Notes: generated from the sequence alone by a model not told the origin. A stretch of 64,000 nucleotides of DNA from Pedobacter sp. Leaf250 (GCF_920984735.1 NZ_CAKLBU010000002.1:62001-126000); one strand, 5' to 3'. Counted from the stretch's first letter, positions 28,807-38,186 are shown. Program-made: numbers and translations.

Positions 28807-29643
28807 ATGAAAGAAATTTTCGATAAACTTTCTGCGACTTGCAGTAAGCTCACTACAACCAGCTACAGTACTAGTTTTTCTTTCGGCATATATTTCTTAG
28901 GAAAGGAATTACGCTTACCCATTTATGCAATATATGGCTTTGTACGCTTGGCGGATGAGATTGTGGATAGTTTTCACAATTTCGATAAAAAATATTTACT
29001 GGAAAAATTTAAACAGGATACATTCGAAGCGATTGATTTGGGCATTAGTTTAAATCCTGTAATCAATTCGTTCCAGAAGGTTGTTAATGAATATCAAGTA
29101 GATCATGAATTGATCCGTTTATTTCTTAAAAGCATGGAAATGGATCTTGATGATAAGCTATATACTCAAGATTTATACAATGAATACATTTTAGGTTCGG
29201 CAGAAGTTGTTGGCCTGATGTGCCTGAAGGTTTTCACCAACGGCGATGAAGTTGAATATAACCGACTTAAACCTTTCGCAATGAAGTTAGGATCTGCTTT
29301 CCAAAAGGTAAACTTCTTAAGAGATGTAAAGGCAGATCACCAGGCATTAAACAGAAATTATTTTCCAAATGTAAATTTGGCAGCTTTCTGCGATAATGAA
29401 AAGCGTATCATCGAACAAGAAATTGAAGCTGAGTTTAAAGATGCTTTAATCGGCATAAAAATGTTGCCTGTTAGCTCAAGAAACGGTGTTTATTTATCTT
29501 ATATCTATTACAAAAAGTTATTTAACAAAATTAAGGGTTTAAGTGCAGAAAAAATTATGACTGAAAGGATAAGAATTCCTAATCACCATAAAATTGGTTT
29601 AATGTTCGATTCTATGATTCGACATAAATTAAACGTGATTTAA
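28807..29643 (+). CDS. crtB: Phytoene synthase
   Basis: Condenses two geranylgeranyl diphosphates to phytoene, the first committed C40 carotenoid step. I chose ATG 28807, two bases after the regulator stop, giving 278 residues; an earlier in-frame ATG lies inside the regulator and is not family-like. The two aspartate motifs are present: FVRLADEIVDSF (DxxxD) and KVNFLRDVKAD. The SYSTSFSFG start and GSAEVVGLMCL also fit. Squalene/HpnC-D synthases are related but less similar in these motifs. The desaturase expected downstream is absent from the window; idi follows instead. Confidence 0.93.
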   Translation: MKEIFDKLSATCSKLTTTSYSTSFSFGIYFLGKELRLPIYAIYGFVRLADEIVDSFHNFDKKYLLEKFKQDTFEAIDLGISLNPVINSFQKVVNEYQVDHELIRLFLKSMEMDLDDKLYTQDLYNEYILGSAEVVGLMCLKVFTNGDEVEYNRLKPFAMKLGSAFQKVNFLRDVKADHQALNRNYFPNVNLAAFCDNEKRIIEQEIEAEFKDALIGIKMLPVSSRNGVYLSYIYYKKLFNKIKGLSAEKIMTERIRIPNHHKIGLMFDSMIRHKLNVI

Positions 29644-29649
29644 AATTTT

Positions 29650-30174
29650 ATGGAAGAACACGTAATACTGGTAGATAAACACGATATGCCGCAAGGCAGA
29701 ATGGAAAAGTTAGAAGCGCATCAAAAGGGTGAACTTCATAGGGCTTTTTCCATTTTTATTTTTAATGATAATCAGGAACTTTTACTTCAGCAACGGGCAC
29801 AAAACAAATACCATTCCGGAGGTTTATGGACAAACAGTTGTTGCAGTCACCCACGTGAGGGAGAAAGCAATTTAAATGCTGCAGAAAGAAGATTACATGA
29901 AGAAATGGGAATGGCTTGCGAATTATCTTATGCGTTTAACTTTCTTTATAAAGTTGAATTTGAAGATGGGTTAATTGAGCATGAACTTGATCACGTATTT
30001 TTTGGAAAATCAAATGAGCAACCTGTAATTAATGCTGATGAGGTGATGGATTTTAGATACATCAGTCTGAACCTGCTGAAAAAAGATATAGAAGCTAATC
30101 CCAATAATTATACAATCTGGCTTAAAATCTGTTTAGATAAAGTAATTGCTCATATTGATATGAATATTAAATAA
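29650..30174 (+). CDS. idi: Isopentenyl-diphosphate delta-isomerase, type I
   Basis: Interconverts IPP and DMAPP, supplying starter units for isoprenoid chains. The 174-residue Nudix-fold enzyme has the catalytic Cys65 in TNSCCSHP and its Glu in the EHELDHVF region, as in E. coli IDI. The Nudix-like RRLHEEMGM helix follows. It starts six bases after crtB, so the MerR-crtB-idi genes form one operon. Placing idi beside crtB increases precursor supply for carotenoid synthesis. Confidence 0.96.
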   Translation: MEEHVILVDKHDMPQGRMEKLEAHQKGELHRAFSIFIFNDNQELLLQQRAQNKYHSGGLWTNSCCSHPREGESNLNAAERRLHEEMGMACELSYAFNFLYKVEFEDGLIEHELDHVFFGKSNEQPVINADEVMDFRYISLNLLKKDIEANPNNYTIWLKICLDKVIAHIDMNIK

Positions 30175-30176
30175 AA

Positions 30177-30206
30177 ACGGGCATACAGCCTAAGCCATAT
30201 ACCCGT
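30177..30206 (+). terminator. Weak terminator after idi
   Basis: ACGGG (30177-30181) pairs with CCCGT (30202-30206), with a further ATA/TAT after one mismatch. There is no strong T-run. Confidence 0.4.
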
Positions 30207-30350
30207 ATCTAAATTAACGCTCTCGAGGACAAATATATGAGTAGTTTATAAATTTCCTAATAGTTTAACAATTCTTTTACTTTAAAATTATAGAGTAAAA
30301 ATTATCTGATAGTTAATTGCTTAATTATCAAATCATTTATCCGAATAAAT

Positions 30351-31094
30351 TTATTTTGGCGTGTATTTTTTTTGGCAAATAGTGCATACATAACATTGTC
30401 GCTTAGTTTTGCCTAATTCTTTTTTTGTAACCTGATGATCTTTAGTACATTTTTTTTGTTGATAAACCTCCCAATGTTTGCTTAGCGTATTTTCCTTTTT
30501 CCACTTTAAAAAATCAAAACTATAATGCTGAGCTTCTTTAATAATGGCCTTTAGTTTAGCAATTGGAATATCTTCAATTTTGCTAAGCGGATGAACTTTA
30601 GTTCGATAGAGTACTTCATTTTTAATAATGTTACCAACGCCTCCGAAAATATCCTGATCTAACAATGCATCACAAATATATGATGATGGTATTTCTTTTA
30701 ATTTTTTGACTGCGAGTTTATTATCCCAATGTTCAGACATAATATCCGATCTCCAATCATAGTGATCATTAATATCGCCCTCTAACAAATCGACTTTGCA
30801 GGTGTAAAAATTTATCTGATCTTGCTTAAAAGTAAGGCCAAGTTTAACTGGAGTTTTTTTCGTTTCGTTTATTAAATATGTGCCAAAAAGCATGAAGTGG
30901 ATACGAATGGTAAAATCATCAAAACAAATAAGGAAATGTTTACCCCAGCTTTTAAAGCTATTAATTTTTTGATGTAGAAGTCGTTCCTTATCAATAGTTG
31001 TTACGTTACCGGCAACTTCTAAAACTTTTGGTTTTCCTAAATGAAGATCTGCTATTAAATCTTTCAGAATAATAATTGATGGTCCTTCAGGCAT
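30351..31094 (-). CDS. Formamidopyrimidine-DNA glycosylase / endonuclease VIII family protein
   Basis: A base-excision-repair glycosylase/AP lyase. I chose ATG 31092-31094 so that the protein starts MPEGPS, because Pro2 is the catalytic nucleophile and Glu3 is conserved; an ATG six bases upstream would add two residues before it. The H2TH region includes DALLDQDIFGGVGNIIKNEVL. The zinc-finger-like C-terminus has cysteines in CTKDH and CYVCTICQKKY. The product has about 247 residues. Oxidised purine or pyrimidine preference is not settled. The start overlaps the KTSC gene stop by 8 bases. Confidence 0.9.
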   Translation of the reverse strand: MPEGPSIIILKDLIADLHLGKPKVLEVAGNVTTIDKERLLHQKINSFKSWGKHFLICFDDFTIRIHFMLFGTYLINETKKTPVKLGLTFKQDQINFYTCKVDLLEGDINDHYDWRSDIMSEHWDNKLAVKKLKEIPSSYICDALLDQDIFGGVGNIIKNEVLYRTKVHPLSKIEDIPIAKLKAIIKEAQHYSFDFLKWKKENTLSKHWEVYQQKKCTKDHQVTKKELGKTKRQCYVCTICQKKYTPK

Positions 31095-31290
31095 CTTCAA
31101 CTTTGCTAAATGAATAATGATCTTTAATAAACGTATTAAAATATTGGCCCTTAGATGTAGCTTCTGTTAACCCTTTAAATATCCTTTTAGGAACATTTTT
31201 ATATTGATAAACCAAACCTGAAACAAAGGCTATTTTGAGTGATTTAGTGTCAGGATTGTAGCTATAATGATGGATAACCGATGAAAGCAT
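31087..31290 (-). CDS. KTSC domain-containing protein
   Basis: A 67-residue KTSC-domain protein: SVIHHYSYNPDTKSLKIAFVSG, then YQYKNVPKRIFKGLTEATSKGQYFNTFIKDHY. This is the whole domain, named for its conserved residues. The family is sometimes fused to or near nucleic-acid enzymes, here overlapping the start of a Nei/Fpg-type glycosylase gene by 8 bases. The two genes are therefore translationally coupled, which hints at a DNA-related role, but function is unknown. Confidence 0.85.
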   Translation of the reverse strand: MLSSVIHHYSYNPDTKSLKIAFVSGLVYQYKNVPKRIFKGLTEATSKGQYFNTFIKDHYSFSKVEDA

Positions 31291-31318
31291 AATGTTAATT
31301 AATAAAAAATTAAATCAC

Positions 31319-31699
31319 CTAATTATCCTTAAGTTCAGATTCTTCTTTTGCTACTCTTATTTTCTCTTTCTTTAAATCAATTCTGATGATATTATATAAA
31401 CTCATGTAAACATTTGCGATCCAAACAATTGCAAAGAATGCAATAATTGTTCCTCGCCAATCTGGATAAATAAGCGTGTAGTTCGTTATCAGTAGAATTA
31501 ATATGGTAACGTAATGGCTAAAGCAATACTCACAGGTAAAAACGTAAAAGAATTTTCGTTTTATTAATTTATTGCAGTTCTTAGATCTATCGACACAAAA
31601 TTCTCTCGCTTCCCTAAAAATTTCCTCTTTGGTAACCGTCCATGCAATACAAGCAACAGGAAGCGCCAATACAAAAATGTAATAGATGTGTAGTTCCAT
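31319..31699 (-). CDS. Uncharacterised small membrane protein
   Basis: A 126-residue protein with three hydrophobic segments (about residues 5-21, 62-77, 84-102). Between the first two lies a cysteine-containing stretch EFCVDRSKNCNKL, then RKFFYVFTCEYCFSHY with a CxxC. A charged C-terminal tail (KKEKIRVAKEESELKDN) probably faces the cytosol. I do not recognise the family. The CxxC pair could bind metal or form a disulfide. It lies 29 bases from the KTSC gene on the same strand. Confidence 0.6.
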   Translation of the reverse strand: MELHIYYIFVLALPVACIAWTVTKEEIFREAREFCVDRSKNCNKLIKRKFFYVFTCEYCFSHYVTILILLITNYTLIYPDWRGTIIAFFAIVWIANVYMSLYNIIRIDLKKEKIRVAKEESELKDN

Positions 31700-31803
31700 A
31701 GAAAACGAATTATTTTAATACAACTATTTAGTGCTTAAAAAGTTTAAATAATGAGAGAAACATTTTACTACCATATCTGTTAAGTAAATCAAAAACCATT
31801 ATT

Positions 31804-31992
31804 ATGGAAAGATCAGAAATTGTATCTCTACTCGAGATCATCAATCAGCAAGTAAATTCTCCAATTTTAGGTGGGATGGAAGAAGATTACGAAGAGTTGG
31901 AAAGTATGGGTTTGGTAAAAATAAATCGCGAATCGGTTCAGTGGGCAGCTGTGATGACGCCTGCTGGAAATGCATATTTGGGCCACGATTAA
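31804..31992 (+). CDS. Small hypothetical protein
   Basis: A 62-residue cytosolic protein with no recognised domain. It begins MERSEIVSLLEIINQQ and has a very acidic stretch (GGMEEDYEELESMGL), followed by SVQWAAVMTPAGNAYLGH. The TPAG...LG end is reminiscent of winged-helix or transcription-regulator tails ('lT.lG.....'), but it is too short to claim. It is 58 bases upstream of the HipA-like kinase region on the same strand and may belong to the same transcript. Confidence 0.5.
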   Translation: MERSEIVSLLEIINQQVNSPILGGMEEDYEELESMGLVKINRESVQWAAVMTPAGNAYLGHD

Positions 31993-32097
31993 AGTTAACA
32001 TTGCAGTCGATATCTTCGCTGCAATTATTAATATTATTCTTCTAAATTTGTGGCTGAGTTAGAAATTCATCCTAAAGATGATTTTCTTTCCTGCCTT

Positions 32098-32889
32098 ATG
32101 AACAATATTCAACTTAGAACAGTTAACGTTACCCGATATGTTACGCCCTTGCGTGAGGGCGGTTCTATGCCTGCCATTGCCGAAGCTGATGATAATTTTT
32201 TATATGTATTAAAATTTCGTGGAGCAGGCCAGGGTACAAGAGCGCTAATAGCAGAGTTAATTGGAGGAGAGATTGCCAGACTACTAGGTTTAAAAGTGCC
32301 AGAATTGGTATTTGCCAATTTGGATGAAGCATTTGGTAGAACAGAACCCGATGAGGAAATTCAAGATTTGTTAAAAGCGAGTGTTGGATTAAATTTAGCA
32401 CTTCATTATTTATCGGGAGCCATTACGTTTGATCCAACTGTAACTACTGTTGATGCTAAATTAGCATCGCAGATTGTTTGGTTAGATTGTTTCTTAACCA
32501 ACATGGATCGCACCTGCCGAAATACCAATATGCTTATTTGGCATAAAGAACTTTGGCTTATAGATCATGGTGCATCATTATATTTTCATCATTCATGGCA
32601 AAATTGGGAAGAACAGGCTACCAGACCTTTTTTCCTGGTTAAGGATCATGTTTTATTACCTTGGGCATCCGAATTAGTGGAAGTAGATCAAGAATTTCGT
32701 TCCATCCTAAATGCAGAAAAAATTCAGGCAGTTATCAATTTAATACCTGATAATTGGCTTGAAGGGGAGACAAATTTTGAAAGTAAAGAAGCACACCGAC
32801 AAGCGTATAACTTTTTTTTAGAGACGCGTTTAGCAAACTCTGATTCATTTTTAAAAGAAGCACAGCATGCAAGAGAGATTCTTATTTGA
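32098..32889 (+). CDS. HipA-like protein kinase domain protein
   Basis: A HipA_2-type kinase-fold protein, 263 residues from ATG 32098 (MNNIQLRTVNVTRYV); an in-frame GTG at 32050 could add 16 residues. It has DDNFLYVLKFRGAGQG (nucleotide-binding loop), the catalytic loop LDCFLTNMDRTCRNTN (Asp and Asn positions of HipA) and the DFG-like IDHGAS. HipA kinases phosphorylate translation-related proteins and are toxins of toxin-antitoxin pairs, but the HipB-type antitoxin with a Cro/C1 fold is not seen. The 3' end overlaps the DUF3037 gene by 23 bases, so the two are coupled. Confidence 0.88.
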   Translation: MNNIQLRTVNVTRYVTPLREGGSMPAIAEADDNFLYVLKFRGAGQGTRALIAELIGGEIARLLGLKVPELVFANLDEAFGRTEPDEEIQDLLKASVGLNLALHYLSGAITFDPTVTTVDAKLASQIVWLDCFLTNMDRTCRNTNMLIWHKELWLIDHGASLYFHHSWQNWEEQATRPFFLVKDHVLLPWASELVEVDQEFRSILNAEKIQAVINLIPDNWLEGETNFESKEAHRQAYNFFLETRLANSDSFLKEAQHAREILI

Positions 32890-33250
32890 GTATGCTGTGA
32901 TTCGCGTAATGCCTAGGGTAGAACGAGAGGAATTTATAAATGTTGGCATTATTCTTTTTTGTGCAAAAAAGAAATTTTTACAAAGCGTTTTTATTGTGGA
33001 TGAAAATAAAATAAAAGCATTTTCCGGTAAAACCGATGTCGATGAAGTTCGTGCAAATCTTTCTGCGTTTGAGAGAATTAGCATAGGTGCTAAAAATTCT
33101 GGACCGATTGGCCAGTATGATCAAGCTTCGCGTTTTAGGTGGCTTACCGCCACCCGAAGCACTGTAGTTCAATGCTCAAAAGTACATCCAGGTTTTAGCC
33201 CCGATCCTTATGAAACAATGGTGAGGCTGCATCAAGAATTGGTTTTGTAG
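32867..33250 (+). CDS. DUF3037-family protein
   Basis: A 127-residue protein: FEYAVIRVMPRVEREEFINVGIILF, a strongly conserved start of the DUF3037 family, and later FRWLTATRSTVVQCSKVHPGF. These proteins are commonly encoded next to HipA-like kinases. Their role is unknown and a partner or regulator function for the kinase is inference. The coding region overlaps the kinase gene by 23 bases. A UPF1-like helicase gene follows 51 bases downstream in the same direction. Confidence 0.85.
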   Translation: MQERFLFEYAVIRVMPRVEREEFINVGIILFCAKKKFLQSVFIVDENKIKAFSGKTDVDEVRANLSAFERISIGAKNSGPIGQYDQASRFRWLTATRSTVVQCSKVHPGFSPDPYETMVRLHQELVL

Positions 33251-33301
33251 TTGTAAATTTCCTCAACAATTCGTCAATTAAACAATTAATACAATCCATC
33301 C

Positions 33302-35209
33302 TTGCCAAAAGAATATTTTAATAAACTTCAAGCGCTGTTAAATATTGAGCGTGAAGCAGATTTACAATCTTATTTAAAAATTACCGAGAATACATCTGCA
33401 GCTGATCGCCGTAATTTGGGATTAACTTGGTATCCGATTGCTATCCGAAATAATGAGATAGGCAGAGGCGATTATTTAACGGTTGAATTAGAACGTACCA
33501 CTCATCAAGATTTTTCGCATCAATTCAGGTTTGGATCTGCTGTAGTTCTATTTTCCAATCACGATCCTAAAGTAGATAAACTGGAAGGAACAATTACCCA
33601 CCAAACTGGTAGTAAAATGAAAATCAGTTTCAGGGTTGATGAATTACCTGATTGGACGAAAGATGGAAAGCTTGGTGTTGACTTACTTTTCGATAATAAT
33701 AGTTATGATGAAATGCAAAATGCACTGAAACAAGCTATAAATATCGGAGAAAATAAAGAAAATCGACTCGTAAAAATATTGACTACAGGAGCAAAGCCAT
33801 CGTTCCAAAATGAAGAAAAGTTTATTATTTCAGATCAGTTAAATGAATCGCAGCAACTGGCCGTGAATAAAATTATCACTGCTGATCATTTAGCAATTGT
33901 TCATGGTCCTCCGGGTACCGGAAAAACCACAACGCTGGTACAAGCCATCAAATCATTGATCAAACATAACAATCAAAAGATTTTAGTTGTTGCACCAAGT
34001 AATACTGCTGTTGATTTATTGACAGAAAAACTAGCTCATGAGGGCTTAAACGTGATTCGTGTAGGTAATCCGGCTAGAGTATCAGAACGTTTGCTGGCAT
34101 CAACGTTAGATCATAAAATGGCTGATCACCCAGACATGAAGACCATTAAATCGCTTAAAAAACAAGCCAATGAATACAAGAATATGGCTCATAAATATAA
34201 GCGAAGTTTTGGAAAGGCGGAGCGGGATCAGCGTAAAGCTTTGTTTGATGAAGCACATAAAATTGGCAGAGAAGTAGAAAAAAATGAACAATACATTATC
34301 GATAATCTGTTTAGTAAAGCCCAAATTATAACCGCCACCTTAGTTGGAGCTAATCATTACACCGTTCGAAATTTAAAATATAATACAGTAGTTATTGATG
34401 AGGCCGGACAAGCCTTGGAACCAGCTTGCTGGATACCTATTCTAAAGGCACAAAAAGTAATTTTAGCAGGGGATCATTTTCAATTATCGCCTACGATAAA
34501 ATCACATGAAGCCGGAAACAGTGGATTAAGTAAAACTTTACTAGAAAAATTAGTTGGCATTCATCCTGAAGCTGTTGTGCTTTTAAACGAGCAGTATCGG
34601 ATGCATCAGCATATTATGAATTACTCGTCTAAAGTCTTTTATAATAACCAGCTAAAAGCACATCGTGTTGTAGCCAATCATTTACTTTTTGCAAATGACA
34701 AACCACTAACTTTTATTGATACTGCTGGTTGTAGTTTTGATGAGAAACTGGATGGCACAAGTACTACAAATCCTGATGAAGCGGCTTTTTTAGTAACTCA
34801 TTTAACTGCTTTGGTAAAAGAAATAGAATCAAAAAATATTATCAACTTTCCATCAATAGCAATTATTTCCCCTTACAAACAACAGATTCAGTTCTTAAAA
34901 ACATTGGTTGAAGAAAACGAAATGTTAATTACTCATCAAGATAAAATTGCTGTAAATACTATTGATAGTTTTCAAGGTCAGGAACGAGATATTGTTTACA
35001 TCAGCTTAACGCGTAGTAATGCTCAAAACTCAATCGGATTTTTATCAGATACGAGAAGGATGAATGTAGCCATGACCAGAGCAAGGAAAAAATTAGTGAT
35101 AATCGGTGACAGCGCCACACTTTCGAAATCTAAATTCTATGCAGATTTTATCGAATATGCAGAAAAATTAAATGCTTACCATAGTGCTTGGGAATTTATG
35201 AATGGCTAA
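33302..35209 (+). CDS. SF1B helicase, UPF1/IGHMBP2-like
   Basis: A 635-residue superfamily 1 helicase of the UPF1/SMUBP-2 type, acting on DNA or RNA. It has a TTG start at 33302-33304 with no in-frame ATG nearby. Motif I (Walker A) GPPGTGKTTT is at 202-211, motif II is IDEAGQALEP, motif III is GDHFQLSP, and the C-terminal motifs are INTIDSFQGQERDIVYISL and RRMNVAMTRARKK. An N-terminal ~150-residue OB/DUF-like domain matches the 'SMUBP-2' arrangement. Homologues are widespread in Bacteroidota; the gene may be merely adjacent to the HipA-like/DUF3037 pair or part of a shared module. Confidence 0.92.
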   Translation: MPKEYFNKLQALLNIEREADLQSYLKITENTSAADRRNLGLTWYPIAIRNNEIGRGDYLTVELERTTHQDFSHQFRFGSAVVLFSNHDPKVDKLEGTITHQTGSKMKISFRVDELPDWTKDGKLGVDLLFDNNSYDEMQNALKQAINIGENKENRLVKILTTGAKPSFQNEEKFIISDQLNESQQLAVNKIITADHLAIVHGPPGTGKTTTLVQAIKSLIKHNNQKILVVAPSNTAVDLLTEKLAHEGLNVIRVGNPARVSERLLASTLDHKMADHPDMKTIKSLKKQANEYKNMAHKYKRSFGKAERDQRKALFDEAHKIGREVEKNEQYIIDNLFSKAQIITATLVGANHYTVRNLKYNTVVIDEAGQALEPACWIPILKAQKVILAGDHFQLSPTIKSHEAGNSGLSKTLLEKLVGIHPEAVVLLNEQYRMHQHIMNYSSKVFYNNQLKAHRVVANHLLFANDKPLTFIDTAGCSFDEKLDGTSTTNPDEAAFLVTHLTALVKEIESKNIINFPSIAIISPYKQQIQFLKTLVEENEMLITHQDKIAVNTIDSFQGQERDIVYISLTRSNAQNSIGFLSDTRRMNVAMTRARKKLVIIGDSATLSKSKFYADFIEYAEKLNAYHSAWEFMNG

Positions 35210-35356
35210 TAAGTTAAATTATCGAAGAAATCGTTACATTTGGTTAAGTCATCCCAGATTTATTTTATCGCTGTAAATTTGCTAAACTATCTAGGCAAAA
35301 AACTGTGTTATATATATCATTATAATTAATGATGATTTGACAATAACAATATTCAA

Positions 35357-35734
35357 ATGAAAGCAGGAATTAGAGTTTTAATTGCAGATGATAGTGAATT
35401 GATGAGAATGGTGATGAAAGGGTTTTTTAAAAAACTGCTTGAATCGCCAAATATTTCGGAAACAACAAATTTTCCAGATACTTTTGAGTTGCTAAACCAA
35501 ACTGAATTCGATTTATTGCTATTAGATATTAATATGCCAAGGGGAGATAGTAACCCCGAAACAGTTAAAAAAGTTCATACAATACAGCCAGAAATTAAGG
35601 TTTGCATGTTCACCGGCAATGACAAAGCTACATTGCAACAACAGTATCTTGAAGCCGGAGCTATTGGTTTCATCCAAAAAGGGGAAAACATGGGCATTGC
35701 AATTGAACAGATTTTAAAAGAAGTATTTGGCTAA
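35357..35734 (+). CDS. CheY-like response regulator
   Basis: A 125-residue receiver-only protein. The acidic pair is IADDS (residues 9-13), the phosphoacceptor is Asp57 in LLLLDINMP, and the Lys is in GFIQKGEN near 108. There is no output domain and no kinase next to it. The last four bases overlap the convergent topB gene. It probably works in a phosphorelay with a kinase elsewhere. Confidence 0.92.
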   Translation: MKAGIRVLIADDSELMRMVMKGFFKKLLESPNISETTNFPDTFELLNQTEFDLLLLDINMPRGDSNPETVKKVHTIQPEIKVCMFTGNDKATLQQQYLEAGAIGFIQKGENMGIAIEQILKEVFG

Positions 35735-37581
35735 ACCTTTTCTAACTTTTTATCTTCCAACTTTCCGGAAATACTTGCACCAGCAATCAATAATTCATTG
35801 GTAATCATTTTGGTATATTCAGTTATTTCAAATTTAAAATCTTTAACTGACGATCCTGACCGGATTTCTTCCAATCGTTTCTCCCACTGTCCGGTTAATT
35901 CTGCCTGTGCAATTTGCTTATCCTTAACTACTTCGTAAACGGCCAAACCCTTAGTAGTTGGAAGAAGATTACGCTTTTCACGTGTAATATATTCTCTTGT
36001 TATTAAAGTTTCTATAATTGATGCACGGGTTGCTGGTGTTCCTAAACCGCTATCCTTCATGGCATAACGCAACTCTTCATCCTCAATCTCCTTGCCACAG
36101 GTTTCAAGCGCTTTTAAAAGTGATGCTTCATTATACATTGATTTTGGCTTGGTCTGTTTTTCCAGCAATGATTTTTCTACAATCGGAAGTTGCTCACCCA
36201 CAGCAACTTTCGGTAATGCGGCATTATCTTCATCCTTCTTATCGTCTTCTGTTTCATTAAAAACAGAACGCCAGCCAGCAGAACGAATTACTGTTCCATT
36301 GGCAATGAAAGTAAGACCAGATTGAACAGTAATTTTAGTTATTTCCTTTAAACACTCCTGATGAAATGCTTCAATCATTCGTCCAACAACCATATCGTAA
36401 ACCGCTTGCTTATCGCTACTTAAACCATATGCTTCCACACCGGTAGGTAAAACCGCATGGTGATCAGTTACTTTCTTTGCATTAACACTTCGTTTATTTA
36501 AACTTATCGTTTGAAGGTATTGTGCCTGTTTGCCAAAATCAGGATGATTACTAAATTTGGTTATCAATTCTGGCACTCCTGCAAAAACATCATCGCCAAT
36601 ATATCTCGATCCAGTACGTGGGTAAGAAACCAATTTACTCTCGTATAAATTTTGTAGAATATTCAAGGTTTGATCAGCGGTGTAGCCTTTCTTTTTGTTG
36701 GCTTCCTGTTGCAAACTACTTAAATCATGTAAAAGGGGCGGTGGTTCTTTCCTCGGTTTTGCCTCAACAACGGTAATATTTCCACCTGTTGAAAAACCTG
36801 AGGCGACATCTTCAACTAATGCAAAAAGTTTTTCAGCTTCCTCTTTATCTTTGTAATTCGATGTTGAAACGGCTTTGAAAGTTTGCTCATCTTTTATCAG
36901 TTGAATGCTGATTTGATAATAGGTTTGTGGAACAAAATTCTTGATTTCCAAAAAGCGGGCACAAATCATTGCAAGTGTTGGGGTTTGAACTCTTCCCAAT
37001 GACAGTACGGTTCTATTTCCGGCAGAAATACTCAGGGCCTGTGTAGCATTCATGCCAACCAACCAATCTGATTCTGAGCGACAATGTGCTGAATTAAATA
37101 ACGTATCGTAATCTGTACCCGGTTTCAGGTTTCTAAAACCATCTTTAATGGCTTCATCTGTTTGTGATGATATCCAAAGGCGTTTAAATGGCTTTTTACA
37201 TTTTAAATAATAGTAAATGTATCTGAAAATTAATTCTCCTTCACGCCCGGCATCTGTTGCCACAATAATTTCGGTTGCTTCATCGAAAAGGCGTTTAATG
37301 GTATCCAACTGTTTACGAACCGCCGGATCTTCCACAAATCCATCCTTTGTTTTTATTTTTCTTACGGCTAACTTAAACTTGGCTGGCAACATGGGTAAAT
37401 GTTGTTTCCTCCATCCAATAAAACCATAATCTTGTGGCGGTGCCAACTGAAGTAAATGTCCAAAAGCCCAGGTAAATGAATATCCTTTGCCTTCGATATA
37501 TCCATCTTTCCTAGTAGTTGCACCGAAAACTTTAGCAAGTTCCCGACCAACAGAGGGCTTTTCTGCAATAACAATCTTCAT
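35731..37581 (-). CDS. topB: DNA topoisomerase III
   Basis: A type IA topoisomerase that decatenates DNA by passing single strands. The 616-residue product has the TOPRIM domain with EKPSVGRELAKVFG at the start and DAGREGELIF (109-118). The catalytic Tyr320 is in SYPRTGSRYIG. The C-terminal region follows without zinc fingers, a short TopB form slightly smaller than the E. coli enzyme. It stands alone, convergent with the CheY-like gene. Confidence 0.95.
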   Translation of the reverse strand: MKIVIAEKPSVGRELAKVFGATTRKDGYIEGKGYSFTWAFGHLLQLAPPQDYGFIGWRKQHLPMLPAKFKLAVRKIKTKDGFVEDPAVRKQLDTIKRLFDEATEIIVATDAGREGELIFRYIYYYLKCKKPFKRLWISSQTDEAIKDGFRNLKPGTDYDTLFNSAHCRSESDWLVGMNATQALSISAGNRTVLSLGRVQTPTLAMICARFLEIKNFVPQTYYQISIQLIKDEQTFKAVSTSNYKDKEEAEKLFALVEDVASGFSTGGNITVVEAKPRKEPPPLLHDLSSLQQEANKKKGYTADQTLNILQNLYESKLVSYPRTGSRYIGDDVFAGVPELITKFSNHPDFGKQAQYLQTISLNKRSVNAKKVTDHHAVLPTGVEAYGLSSDKQAVYDMVVGRMIEAFHQECLKEITKITVQSGLTFIANGTVIRSAGWRSVFNETEDDKKDEDNAALPKVAVGEQLPIVEKSLLEKQTKPKSMYNEASLLKALETCGKEIEDEELRYAMKDSGLGTPATRASIIETLITREYITREKRNLLPTTKGLAVYEVVKDKQIAQAELTGQWEKRLEEIRSGSSVKDFKFEITEYTKMITNELLIAGASISGKLEDKKLEKV

Positions 37582-37742
37582 GAATTGGGCTTATTTTTCA
37601 ACCTCAAAGATGACTAAAATAATCGTTTAAAAACTAAAATTTTACTCACATGCTAATTGCTTGATGATTAAACATTTTCGACCTTAAGCTGTTTGAAATG
37701 CAATATTAGTAACAAAATAATGATACCAGAATCTTAATTTTG

Positions 37743-38186
37743 ATGGAGAGAATTTATGAGCTAGAGCATTGTAAAATAAAAGTTGAACTTAATGATGGCA
37801 TTATTAGGGTTTTTAGCAATGCTGAATTATGGCGTTTTTTAGATGGCAAGGCGAATGAAAGATTTAGATTGCTTGTGCAAACTATTAAGGCTGATTATAA
37901 AGATCAGTTCCAGAAAAACCTGCAGATTTCAGATAATTCCTTAATTGTCGAAATATTGGTCCACGTTTATTGTGATTATCTTGGACTTAAATTTAATAAA
38001 TTCATCAAGCTTAAACCATTAAACAATTTTGTAAATAAGCTTTTAGAACGAGCTGAAGTTGTAGATTGCGGTGAGCAAGACAAAGATAGCAACCGTTGGG
38101 TCTGGGATTTTTTATCAGGTTTAGAATGGTTTTTTATCAAAATTTTACCTCGAAACCTGAATAATACTAATCTTAAAATTTATTAA
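37743..38186 (+). CDS. Uncharacterised protein
   Basis: A 147-residue protein from ATG 37743; a TTG three bases upstream is in frame. No signal peptide or recognised domain. The N-terminus reads MERIYELEHCKIKVELNDGI, followed by alternating helices, and the C-terminal third contains DSNRWVWDFLSGLEWFF, an aromatic-rich segment. I do not recognise a family. It is convergent with and overlaps the L,D-transpeptidase-like gene by 4 bases. A -7-like motif ends directly before the ATG, probably coincidence. Confidence 0.45.
   Translation: MERIYELEHCKIKVELNDGIIRVFSNAELWRFLDGKANERFRLLVQTIKADYKDQFQKNLQISDNSLIVEILVHVYCDYLGLKFNKFIKLKPLNNFVNKLLERAEVVDCGEQDKDSNRWVWDFLSGLEWFFIKILPRNLNNTNLKIY

Noticed and set aside
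37735..37742. TAATTTTG as a -7 box for the gene at 37743
   Set aside because: It ends at the base before the ATG, so the transcript would start inside the gene.
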